Source: Euclidia mi (Eukaryota > Arthropoda > Insecta > Lepidoptera > Erebidae). From it: 64,000 bases of DNA. A model generated the notes under the pieces. It was not told the origin of the DNA. It saw only the letters and a list, made by a program, of their open reading frames with translations, and searched no databases. A program made the translations under genes and the position numbers. Location: the NCBI GenBank assembly GCA_944739405.2, contig OX123186.2:39975551-40039550 (forward strand), read 5' to 3'. Positions 54,326 through 63,664 of the stretch are shown piece after piece (the stretch's first letter is position 1; every line of letters begins with the position of its first letter).

Positions 54326-57073
54326 TTATTTTAATTTAATTGAATTAAGTGCGAGATCCCTAAAAAGGGATCTCGCACTTGGACCCCATGGCCCCAAGGT
54401 TTCGACCCCAAATGGCTCAAATACATAATCTCCTACAAGATTTACGTATTTGCGCCGTTTGAGGGTCTCTGCTGAAGCAGCAGCAGCGCCCGCACAACCT
54501 GCTGTGCTGGGAAGATGGGATGGCGCAAGGGTATCGACACATGTCGCGTCCCATACCAAAGGCCTACCCAGCTTCCACGGCAGTAAAGACATCCCGTCCG
54601 GTCTCTTGCCATCGTCGCGTGCCAAGCCCTGAGGTTCAAGTTGGGCTGGAACGCCAGCGGTGACAAGAGCACGACGCAGAATGTCGTTGAGGTTGGCGTG
54701 TCGTGAAATACGACCCGCGCTCCTGCTGCATGACAGACCATGGTGACCAAGGCTATCGACAGCCTCTCTGCAGTGACAGCGATGCGGAGAGACACATGAC
54801 GCGCCTAAACGGAGGCAAGTAGCGAAGCGGAAGGTTGTATCGTCCAACATGGTACCTATATTGGACGATGGCAGTGCCTGAAGCCAGAGGCCCAATTCCC
54901 ATTCTCCCACAGCCAACAGGCGAGCACGCTCCGCAGCGTTGGCCGATGTATTGAGGAGTTTTTTTCGTACCACGCTGCAAAGCGGCCCATCCCATTGCCC
55001 CTGGGAGAACAAGTTTCGGGGTAACTCAGTTCCTGGACAAGAATTTCTCCAAGCGTTCATGGCATCGGCCTTACACGGCACCTCAGAATCAACCAGTGTA
55101 GGTGCTAATATTTTCCTGGTCAATTCTGCAGTGCTGTGGACCGATGACAAAAACGCTGGCAGGCTTACGTCAGAAATTTTGCGAACGCCGAGGCCGCCTA
55201 AGCGCACAGGTAAGGACGCCTGTTGCCACACTCGGTCGTTCAGAGCCACATTTAAAATTTTACTTAGGGTATTCTGTATAATTTTGTCAATTTGAATGAG
55301 TGGAGTCGGATTTTTCCAAAAAGGTGAAGACCGTAACGCGTGTGTAAATTTAGGGACAAAAAGACAATATCCAATAATAGTAAAAGCCGAATGTATTTTA
55401 ATTTTGAGTAGCCTGTCTGAAACATCATTAAAATTTTGAATTTTTTCCTGTATAAAGGAATCAAAACCGTCGTCTAAAATTGGGGACCCCAGGAGGCGAA
55501 GAGAACTTTTTTCAACTTGGGTGATATTGGGTGCCAGATATTGGAATTTTGAAAGAATAGAGGATTTATCTAAATTGTCATTAATAAAAATTTCGCATTT
55601 GCTTGTATTCAGCTCTAAGCCTATGGATAAAAATTTCGATTTCAGGAATGCCAGATCTTGATATACAGTGTTTACGTCACCTCCCAGGGTTCCGTCATCG
55701 AGGTACCAGATGTTTAATTTTGAATTTAGTTGGTTTATAACTGGATGGATGGCCAAACTAAAAATTAGTGGTCCAAGAGGGTCACCTTGTTGACAACCGA
55801 CGGCAGATTTTAAAAGATGTTCCTTGTATATTAATTTAGAAGGGTGTCTGTAACATTGCCAAAGAAAATTGTAGATTTGGGGTGTTTCCAATTTAACTTG
55901 TGTCAACAAGGTGTCTCTATTGACTGAGTTAAAGGCATTCTTTAGGTCAACCTTCAAGACAACCTCACCTCGATTACAGTCAAGGTACGTTGACAAGGCA
56001 TGTACAGCAGCCTCGCAGCCTCCTTTAGAACCAAATCCCAGCTGTTGTGGCTGAAATTTATAAGAAAAGCTGGTGTTAAAATGGCGACAGCATATTTTAG
56101 CTGCCATACGCCTGTACGTGCACCCCACGGCAATGGGACGAATGCCACCATCCCGCTTTCGTAAGGCGCACAGATTAGCGCCATACAAAACGTCGACGAT
56201 GGCATCGTTCACATTGCCGGAGAGCATGAGATTAGTTAATGCCGTTAGCCCACTCAAAAGCGAGTCGCCGGCCGCCCCGGCGCTTGAACACACAAGATCC
56301 TTAAGATGTTGTGGTGTCAAGCCGTCGAGACCACCAGCAGACCCGCTCTGGAAGGAGCCAACGGCACCAACCACGTCCTTGGCTGTAATGCTGAGAAAGC
56401 CCGAGTCAGCGCTAGGCGGCTCAGGAAAGGAGAGGTTATCCCCTGGCGCTGGATGCTTGCTCTGCAGACTTGCGAGTGTGTCGGCAGAGCAAGGCGCCAC
56501 CACGTCGCTACTGAATAAGAGCCTGGACGCTCCCCTGATGTCACCTTCCCTTAGTTTCGACTCTACATGATGGAAGATGGTGCTGTTGCGGTGAGTTTTG
56601 GGAGGATAGTATTCTAATTTTGATGCCGAAATATTGCAGTTTTCTTTAATTTTTGTTGTTAAAGTTTTTTTTGTAAGCCGGTCTCCTTGAGCATGTAGAA
56701 TTCTATAAGGGAAAGTGAGTAGCTGTTCCCAAGCCGTAATAGAATTCTCCCGGATGACAAGGCCTATGCAATGTGCTAGGTTTTGAGCCACCGAAGGCCT
56801 CGCACCACGGGGAATTCTCTTCAGGATCGGAATGGAATTTTTTAGCTGACTTAAAAACTGCCAAAAGGGAATTTTAGGGGCGTCTGTGGGATTGTTCTGT
56901 GTAGTACTGGTGGAAGTAGTGGGGCCGGAAAGTACATTTTGGTTTTTGTGAATTTTTCCTAAATGTACTTTGAGGCCCCGCTCACCTTTGAACAAACGTG
57001 CTTGGGGACAGATGGGGCAGCGCACCAGGGTAGTCGGTCCAAGATGATCCAAGTTATATATCTTAGTAAACTC
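54326..57073 (-). CDS. Non-LTR retrotransposon protein with restriction-like endonuclease (R2-like class)
   Basis: A single uninterrupted frame of about 915 codons, open from 57073. Numbering from the TTG at 57052 gives 908 residues. Domains in order: a C2H2-type finger, CPIC…H…H (Cys12, Cys15, His30, His35); reverse transcriptase with GLDG (241), RPIAVG (305), motif A VDLKNAF (catalytic Asp about 369), QQGDPLGP (421) and YLDD (450-453); a C-terminal CCHC knuckle (C759, C761, H770/771, C775); and a nuclease with KRPD (816-819), WDAT (834-837) and a K-x-x-K-Y-like RRKY near 866-869. The class nicks a DNA target and primes cDNA synthesis there. YLDD replaces the F/YADD usual in R2. The first in-frame ATG is only at residue 276, just inside the RT, so translation must start at a non-ATG codon or the 5' end is missing. 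The stop is nearly at the element's end, with an A-rich stretch after it. A Utopia-like or related RLE clade is possible, and I am not sure which. The full-length frame suggests recent activity or selection. Confidence 0.92.
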   Translation of the reverse strand, partial: EFTKIYNLDHLGPTTLVRCPICPQARLFKGERGLKVHLGKIHKNQNVLSGPTTSTSTTQNNPTDAPKIPFWQFLSQLKNSIPILKRIPRGARPSVAQNLAHCIGLVIRENSITAWEQLLTFPYRILHAQGDRLTKKTLTTKIKENCNISASKLEYYPPKTHRNSTIFHHVESKLREGDIRGASRLLFSSDVVAPCSADTLASLQSKHPAPGDNLSFPEPPSADSGFLSITAKDVVGAVGSFQSGSAGGLDGLTPQHLKDLVCSSAGAAGDSLLSGLTALTNLMLSGNVNDAIVDVLYGANLCALRKRDGGIRPIAVGCTYRRMAAKICCRHFNTSFSYKFQPQQLGFGSKGGCEAAVHALSTYLDCNRGEVVLKVDLKNAFNSVNRDTLLTQVKLETPQIYNFLWQCYRHPSKLIYKEHLLKSAVGCQQGDPLGPLIFSLAIHPVINQLNSKLNIWYLDDGTLGGDVNTVYQDLAFLKSKFLSIGLELNTSKCEIFINDNLDKSSILSKFQYLAPNITQVEKSSLRLLGSPILDDGFDSFIQEKIQNFNDVSDRLLKIKIHSAFTIIGYCLFVPKFTHALRSSPFWKNPTPLIQIDKIIQNTLSKILNVALNDRVWQQASLPVRLGGLGVRKISDVSLPAFLSSVHSTAELTRKILAPTLVDSEVPCKADAMNAWRNSCPGTELPRNLFSQGQWDGPLCSVVRKKLLNTSANAAERARLLAVGEWELGLWLQALPSSNIGTMLDDTTFRFATCLRLGASCVSPHRCHCREAVDSLGHHGLSCSRSAGRISRHANLNDILRRALVTAGVPAQLEPQGLARDDGKRPDGMSLLPWKLGRPLVWDATCVDTLAPSHLPSTAGCAGAAAASAETLKRRKYVNLVGDYVFEPFGVETLGPWGPSARSLFRDLALNSIKLK
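54347..54380 (-). other. 15-bp perfect hairpin at the end of the retrotransposon frame
   Basis: Arms 54347-54361 and 54366-54380 (AAGTGCGAGATCCCT and its complement) with an AAAA loop on the plus strand lie within the last codons of the RLE protein, about 20 bases before the stop. In the RNA it would form a stable stem close to the 3' end, where non-LTR elements carry signals for their own RT. Confidence 0.9.
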
Positions 57074-57079
57074 TTATAA

Positions 57080-57350
57080 CCTCGTTCGAACCATAAGTGA
57101 CAATACACTGTACACACAGTCATGTTTCTTTGTGTTGTAACTGCGTCCATATGTTTGTATTAATGTTCGTTCTTACAAAATATTAACACTATAACATAAT
57201 TTTATTTTCGCCACATTGGTGTAACTTTTGTCCCCAGAAAAATAAGTAAGTAAGTAGAGACCATCGCGAAGTATTAATCTGTTGCCGCATACACTGTGCT
57301 TGAGGTTTATTACAATGTATGTGTTATTATATATTTATAGGTAGTAGAGC
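57080..57350. other. 5' flank of the RLE retrotransposon
   Basis: No frame or target duplication was resolved. Some 270 bases of AT-rich sequence separate the frame from the LINE tail that follows. Confidence 0.35.
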
Positions 57351-57354
57351 CTTG

Positions 57355-57652
57355 CTGATTTCAGCATGAATGGGCCGGCTCGACCGGGGAAGTACTACCC
57401 TCTCACAGAAAATCGACGTAAAGTAACGGTACCTAAACTGTTGCGTTTCGTTCGGTGAGTGAGAGTGCCGGAGGCCCTATCCCCTATTCCTTCTCCCTCA
57501 TCCCACGCCTCATCCTATCCCCATTCCCAACCCCAAGGGGCGGTAACACACTTGTGACTCCTGTGGTGTTGCTTGTGTCCATGGGCGGTGGTAATTGCTT
57601 ACCATCAGGCAATCCGTCTGCTCGTTTGCCGCCTATTAACATAAAAAAAAAA
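57355..57652 (+). mobile_element. LINE 3' end with poly(A)
   Basis: Contains ggcggtggtaattgcttacc followed by atcaggcaatccgtctgctc and gtttgccgcctat, then an A-run at 57642-57651. This is one of the most frequent lepidopteran LINE 3' ends in my memory. The proline-rich frame in 57455-57673 covers degraded coding or 3' UTR and is not a host gene. Confidence 0.7.
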
Positions 57653-57654
57653 TT

Positions 57655-58345
57655 TGGTGATCGGAGTAGGTAGATTGAAATGACGTCATTGATCCGAAAC
57701 GTATATATTAATATGGACATTCCTCCGGAAATGGTTGATTATTAAAAAACAACGGAACTTAGGTAGGAATTGTATTCTGCCAGGGTTGCGGAACTTACGA
57801 AGAGTTAACGCGGCCCTGGAACGCAAAGGTCACTTGATGAAACACGGGTGGGTTTAAGTCAGTGAGAGTCTGACAATCGGGAAAAAAATATGTAAAATGT
57901 ACATATTTAACAATAAACAATGTTGAATTTTACCCTTTTTATTTATTCTACCCTTGTAAATTACCATGACCACTATGAAAATATTGAAATTTGTAAAAGT
58001 GCCACAATGTATAAAAAGTTGTGGCCGTATAAAGGCTAAAAATAAAAATTATTAAAGCTTCGATCGGAATTCGATAAGTTTTTTATTATTGAACAGATAA
58101 GTAAATTACGAAATATTTTGTTTTTATACCTTCCTTTAAATTTTGAATCGAGTAGTAATAATATCACTACCAACATTAACAATATTTAATTAAATCCGGA
58201 AATACCGGCATTACTTTTCGGAAAAATGGCTTATCCATGTTATTCTTTCTATGTGTATTTATGATACAAGTACCAAAAATCAATCTACGTACTCCGATCA
58301 TTTATTACATCTACTGTAATGGTCCCTTTGTGAGTAATCACAATT
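57655..58345. other. Unassigned AT-rich DNA
   Basis: No supported feature in about 700 bases. Confidence 0.4.
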
Positions 58346-58349
58346 ACAT

Positions 58350-58383
58350 CTTGTGCCAAAGTACATAAGTACTTTGGCACAAG
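58350..58383. repeat. 15-bp perfect palindrome, 4-nt loop
   Basis: Arms cttgtgccaaagtac (58350-58364) and its complement (58369-58383) around ataa. Confidence 0.95.
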
Positions 58384-58806
58384 GCACTCGGATCTTATTT
58401 GATGTTGTTACGAAAATATAAGACTACTATATTTTCATGTTTAGTAAACATAATACCACAGTAATAATGTACAAATTGACAAGGAGGTAGAAATAAATTA
58501 TTATTCCTATTTGGAGTAAAGTTATGGAAGGCACGTGTAAAGGAAGACACGGTACACTGTTGCTATGGAATAAGTAACAGATCAGGTTGCCTCATCCTCA
58601 GTTGAGTGGAGGTAAAACTAGAATAGAATTTACTGTTTCAAAATCTATAAAAAAATGCTCATAGTGATAACTTGTCACAAACAAGACATACTTCGCAATA
58701 ATATATGAAACAAAATATTATGTGACGTGTTGTGATCGTTTATTGTACTTATGATTTAAATGTTTTGACATTAAGTTATAAAGTAAGCTTTATGTATGAC
58801 TATTTA

Positions 58807-58846
58807 AAAATCATTTATCTTTAGTATGCTAAAGATAAATGATTTT
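58807..58846. repeat. 18-bp perfect palindrome, TATG loop
   Basis: Arms aaaatcatttatctttag (58807-58824) and complement (58829-58846). It lies six bases before the 47-bp palindrome and has the same loop. Confidence 0.95.
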
Positions 58847-58852
58847 ACATGA

Positions 58853-58950
58853 TACACTTCTCTTCGTAAGTCTTGTGTTAGACATACTTACTATAATGTT
58901 ATGACATTATAGTAAGTATGTCTAACACAAGACTTACGAAGAGAAGTGTA
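58853..58950. repeat. 47-bp perfect palindrome, TATG loop
   Basis: Arms 58853-58899 and 58904-58950 are exact complements over all 47 bases, separated by TATG. Transcribed, it would be a fully paired hairpin of about 47 bp. There is no repeat family or frame around it. Confidence 0.97.
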
Positions 58951-58954
58951 CTTT

Positions 58955-59620
58955 AGCGCAGTCTACAGTCCCAGCAAATACTACCTTTGAATTCCAATAC
59001 TTTAATGGTCGCTTTGAAAGTCGACTGATATTAGGACGACAAAGAAAACAAATTGCTCATTTGCAAGTTTGTTTCCTACTTTGAGTAGCTGCGTACTGCA
59101 CGTAGTTGCTTAGCAATTGAAATATAAGAACGTCCTGTATAATAAAAATGATTGTTTCTTTTGTGTTATTTTATAAACTTTGAAAATTACTATTTCCCAT
59201 AGATAACGGGGTGTTGCATTACAGCGGCTAAGGTCTTACAACTATGAATCAAGTTAATGATTATTATATACTTCGGAAAATAAATTTATTTTTATTCATA
59301 CAAAACTGCTTCCCCTCTAGTAAAAAGCCACTATACTTAATAACAAAGAAAGTGTTTGCATTCCAGTATTGAGAAGTCCATTCATGATAATTATACGATG
59401 TTCCATGAGCACCAAATCGCGGGGAAAGCTATGTGATAATCCAACGATACGTGGCCAGTCGACCACACCGATGATTGCATTACGGAGCAGATCGTTAAGC
59501 ACTCTCGGTAATAATGGATAAGCGCCAGACCGCAGTCGCCACTAGACGCATTAAGCGTCAAGGTATTGAGCGAATCTGAATTATTAATTTATAGTTTTCT
59601 GATTTTTCTTTTAAATATTT
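58955..59620. other. Unassigned DNA
   Basis: Nothing supported. The frame 59317-59502 on the minus strand is short and featureless. Confidence 0.4.
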
Positions 59621-59624
59621 GAAA

Positions 59625-59835
59625 GAACGGTTGGCGTAGTGGCTTAAGCGGTCGCCTCGCCTCTTAACACTCTGCTGAGTCGTGAGTTCGAGCCGCACAC
59701 GAGACCACACTGTGTGTCATCCACTTGTTCTTGTTTCGAGCCTTGTTGTACTGTGTGTCCGTTAATCGCATGTTTGTAAAACCAGCAAATCTTGTTCAAA
59801 TAAAATGTAAAATAAAAACCTTTATTTGCCTGGTC
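59625..59835 (+). mobile_element. tRNA-derived SINE (family D)
   Basis: Head ggttggcgtagtggcttaag then cggtcgcctcgcc, with an A box tagtggcttaagcgg and a B box gtgagttcgagcc at 59680-59692. The body is tgtttcgagccttgttgtac and the tail is A-rich (taaaatgtaaaataaaaacc). It is related in layout to 8925-9075. Confidence 0.75.
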
Positions 59836-59839
59836 AAGT

Positions 59840-60480
59840 ACTTGCCCCTATTATATGCAGTTAAACAATAGTTACTAAATCACTATCAACTCTCATTTGA
59901 AGCACTACCAACGGTTCATGTAACTTTTCTAAAGTAATTTGGAGGACTCATCGAATTACTCTTCAGTTATTATCTGTCCCGTCGTTAATGGTCGCTTGCT
60001 CTAGTTGCTGGTCTCGGCTGTCGTGAAGTACTCTGACTCTGCATGCTAGTTTGAAACTTGCAGTATTGAAAATCGTTTGGGGTTCCAAAGCTTATTTTAA
60101 AGATTTTTCTGTCAATTTTGGTTTGGCTTCTAGGTATTAGAGGCGAAAATCTTGTACTCATATGACGACAGGATTTTGATACTATTATTTTATCGCCTAA
60201 CACGGAATCACATCATGAAATACCGAACTCATATTTAATATGCTATGTGAATATAATTTATTGTCCCCAATATATCGAGTTGTTGATTATTGTACCAATA
60301 AAAATATAGGATAAGAGGGTTGGTACTTGAGACTACTTGTCGATCCCCACAGGCCACTACTACCACTATTCCTAAGGCTCTCATGCTATAATTGAATCTT
60401 TTGTTGCATAAAGAATACAATTATTTTCTTCTGGAATAAATGACAAAAAAAGAAATTTGTTTTTTATTGTACATTATTAT
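59840..60480. other. Unassigned DNA
   Basis: Minus frames 59985-60203 and 60235-60420 show no family features. No repeat ends were seen. Confidence 0.4.
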
Positions 60481-60487
60481 AATAATA

Positions 60488-60694
60488 CTAGGGGACGCCA
60501 GCAGCTACGCCTGCATTTTTTGTTGATTTACCCGTTTTGGCAGATCCCGAGGGAATTTCGGGAAATCCCTTCTTAGTGCACCCCTACGGTCCCCAAGGAA
60601 CATACATGCCAAATTTCAGTTTCCTGCGCCCAATAGTTTCGGCTGTAGCGTGTCTGTCAGTCAGTCAGTAACGCAAGGATTTTATATATTAAGA
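60488..60694 (-). mobile_element. Mini-Helitron, complete 207-bp copy
   Basis: Same ends and length as 37916-38122 (plus-strand CTAGgggacgccagcagcta start, ...tatatattaaGA end), between A and T. It differs from that copy by only a few bases. Five bases separate it from a SINE family B copy. Confidence 0.8.
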
Positions 60695-60699
60695 TAATA

Positions 60700-60905
60700 A
60701 TATTCTACCACATTCACACAACACTAGATAATGGATACACATACATATATACTTTTTTTTTGTAAATACATACATATTATACATAGAAACACCCAGACCA
60801 AGACAAACATCTATGTTCATGCACACAAATGTTTGACTTGAGCGGGAATCGAACCCGCGACCTTCGACGTAGCAGTCGCTTACACTCCCGCTTCAAACCG
60901 GGCAG
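60700..60905 (-). mobile_element. tRNA-derived SINE (family B), second copy
   Basis: Matches 36575-36830 through cacccagaccaagacaaaca, atgttcatgcacacaaatgt and the B box (gggaatcgaacccgcgacct on the plus strand). About 40 bases present in the other copy after the tail block are missing here. Confidence 0.85.
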
Positions 60906-60944
60906 AAGCTGTGTGTTTTTAAATGCAGAAATATTATAGAAAAA

Positions 60945-61148
60945 CTAGAGGACGCTCGCAGCTACGCCCGCAAATTTTAATTTAATTTTAACTGTTTCTG
61001 CACGATCCCGTGCGAATTTCAAGAAATCCCTTCTTAGTGCACCTCTACCGCCCCAAGGAACATGCATGCCAAATTTCAGCTTCCTGTGCCTAATAGTTTC
61101 GGCTGCAGCTTGTCTGTCAGTCAATAACGCAAGGATTTTATATACAGA
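60945..61148 (-). mobile_element. Mini-Helitron, diverged complete copy
   Basis: It starts CTAGaggacgctcgcagcta on the plus strand and ends ...tttatatacaGA before a T. Its internal order is the same as the copy 250 bases to the left, with more base differences. The 74-codon minus frame over it is a shadow. Confidence 0.75.
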
Positions 61149-61149
61149 T

Positions 61150-62875
61150 TGCAACCAGATACAAAACAAAGCATTGTAGGAATTGAACCAGCGGCCTTAG
61201 CAATCTTATAGATAAACTACACACAGAACAAGGCATCGTGGAAATTGAATCCATCCAAAGCAGTTAGAATCACGAACCACTAGCCAAACAGACTAGCCAA
61301 ATCATTATTTTGATAGCTTATAGGTACAATACATATCCTATACGCTCCACGCTTAAAATGAGCAGGCGTGTTCCGTAGGGAAGCATGAAATACGTATTTG
61401 TTTGCGCACAGCTTCGCACGGCCACCTTGCCTGTGAAGTATCGTTATCTCACCCCGTTAGGTCAAATTCGTGTTCACGCATAATCAACACCACCAACGAG
61501 GTATTAGTTTTTATATTATTTATGTTCGCGGTTTTCGTCGTGCTTTTGGCGAGCATGAAAAATTGGATGTTATATGTATATAGCTAAAATGCTTTAAGCA
61601 CCTTGTGGAGCGTTATAGAGCGTTCCAACCAGTAACGCATGAATACTATAATATGCACATAAACTTAAGAAAAAGTATATTTTGAGCTCAGAAGCTGACG
61701 GTTGTTAATAGACAAGGGCTAGAATTTTAAATGATTTCGAAATAAATGCTTAATTTATGTTCGCCGTCCATCCTGTTGAAATAAAGAAGTTTAACTCTAC
61801 TTACGAAGTATCTATAGCTCTACTACTTGAAACAAAGCTTTACTATTCCATAAATTGATCTTCGCGGTCTGGACCATAAACTTTAACAGCCCGATTTTCT
61901 GCACCAATCCTACACTTCTGAAGAAATTGAACCTCCTATTACTACAACTAGTACCAATAAGAGATGAAGCCTTCATAAAACATATTTTTCAAGTTTCATA
62001 TTTGAAAAATAAAATTCCTTTCATGTGCCTCCAAATATTGCAACGTGTTACTAAAATTGCATTTAATCTCATATAGATGGCCGCTCGAGAAAACCCCCTG
62101 TTGGCCACGTATGGGATTAACGCCGAACGTCCGACCCACCCGGTATATTACCCAGCCAGTTTACGATTATAACGATGCATTTACAACTCTTAGAGGCAGC
62201 GGACCGCCTGAACATGGCCGCTTTATAGCAATCCTTGGGCCGTGGCGATTAATGGTTCTCAAACTTATTCGGTCTCCTTTCTCCTCATAAGCGTTAAGTA
62301 GACTGTCCCCGCCGCACAAACTCGTGAACGATAGTTAAAAGTCAATTTCGAACGAAACTACTTTCACGGATTTTTCATGGTTTATTTTATTTTACTCACG
62401 TCATTTACAACTACTTCAACGTGATTGCATCATTAATCACATAGCATAAGCTTAATTTTACAGTCACTGCTGTAGCTGAGAGCCACTAGATCTTCATAGA
62501 ATAGGGTGACAGCTAATTATTACATAATAGATGCAATCACTTGTCAAGCCAGTTGACTGTGAATCGTCTAGATGGCAGATACATAAGAAAATAGTATAGA
62601 TTCTTATCAGTAGCGCAGTTTCAGATATTTTTTTGTCAAATAGTCAAAAGTGCATGTTTTCTTTGGAAACATACACCGCCATACTTCTTCTATAGACTTG
62701 CCCCATTTATAGAATGCGTCATTAGTAAGTTTGTCTGAAAATGATAAAATATTTAGACTTCGAGAACCTCTGACATTGACTAGGCATCAGTTGCAAGCTA
62801 TCAAACGCGTGTGGTCGAATCCCACCGCAAACGTACTCATTAAAATTATATCGTAAATATTAATAGCCGATCTCT
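61150..62875. other. Unassigned DNA
   Basis: About 1.7 kb. A B-box-like gtggtcgaatcccacc lies near 62811 without an A box. Frames 61402-61587, 61855-62076 and 62045-62290 have no recognisable content. Confidence 0.4.
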
Positions 62876-62879
62876 CTGT

Positions 62880-63660
62880 TTAATTTATTTATTTATTTAT
62901 CGCATAACTTTGCCATTACAGATATAACTTAACCTAATTCGACAAAGTACCTAACTTAAAATATATTTCCTTAACTATACTTCCTTACATACTACACAGT
63001 AAGTGGCCCTTGTAAACTCGCTCTGTGTACAGTTAAATATGTCAATCCCATCAGCCACCGTGTTGAGAGTGCGCAACGCGCGAATGAGCGGTGCGCGCTC
63101 CAGCATGTTGGTGCGCGCACGCGGCACCACCAGCAGCCGCGGCCTGCGCCGCCGCGTCACGTACTCGTCCGGAATACAAAAACCTATCTCTGAGAGTATA
63201 CCAGAGTTTTGTATTGTACCTCTCAAAACTTTCAGAAGATAAGTTGCCAATGCCACTTCACGCCTGACTTCCAATCTGAAATGCCCCACCATACCAAGGC
63301 AGAATAAGGTGGGGTACAGTAACGGGTATCCCGGATATATCCCATATAATTTTAAATACATAAATCTAATATATTTGTTCTGTATCCGCTCAAGCATCTT
63401 TTTATATTTAATTTCGCTCGGACTCCAGATGGCCGCATTGTATTCCAGATGACTCTTCACAAGAGCCTCGTACAAAGCCCTTAATGCACCGATATTCGTG
63501 AACTCATTCGCCCGACGCAGCATAAACCCCAGATTCCGGTACGCCTTCTTACAAATATGTACCACGTGTTTACGAAACTGTAAGTCGCTGGTGAAATGGA
63601 TGCCTAAATCCTAAATCCTTAATTCTCCGTCTGTGATCAATATGAGATAGGCTTAGTACG
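62880..63660 (-). pseudogene. LINE (Jockey/CR1-like) RT C-terminal end with (AAAT)n tail
   Basis: On the minus strand, coding sense begins near 63660 (S-L-S-H-I-D-H-R-R-R-I-K-D), breaks at a 7-bp tandem duplication (ctaaatc twice, 63604-63617), and continues to the stop at 62975. Recognisable stretches are D-L-G-I-H-F, K-A-Y-R-N-L-G-F, then A-L-Y-E-A-L-V-K-S-H-L-E-Y and R-I-Q-N-K-Y-I-R-F. These are the thumb and C-terminal motifs of Jockey/CR1-type LINE RTs. The 3' UTR ends in AAAT repeats (plus-strand tttatttatttattta at 62884-62900). The 5' part is absent. Confidence 0.85.
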
Positions 63661-63664
63661 CAAT

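Noticed and set aside
55264..56570. Frames of 66-165 codons opposite to or alongside the long RLE frame
   Set aside because: They are shadows of the 908-codon frame. The long frame has all the domain motifs.
59631..59705. tRNA gene candidate (plus strand)
   Set aside because: The boxes are clear, but the cloverleaf does not close and a SINE body and A-rich tail follow.
61402..62290. Three small plus-strand frames
   Set aside because: Some have hydrophobic stretches, but none has a recognisable family, splice sites or balanced composition.
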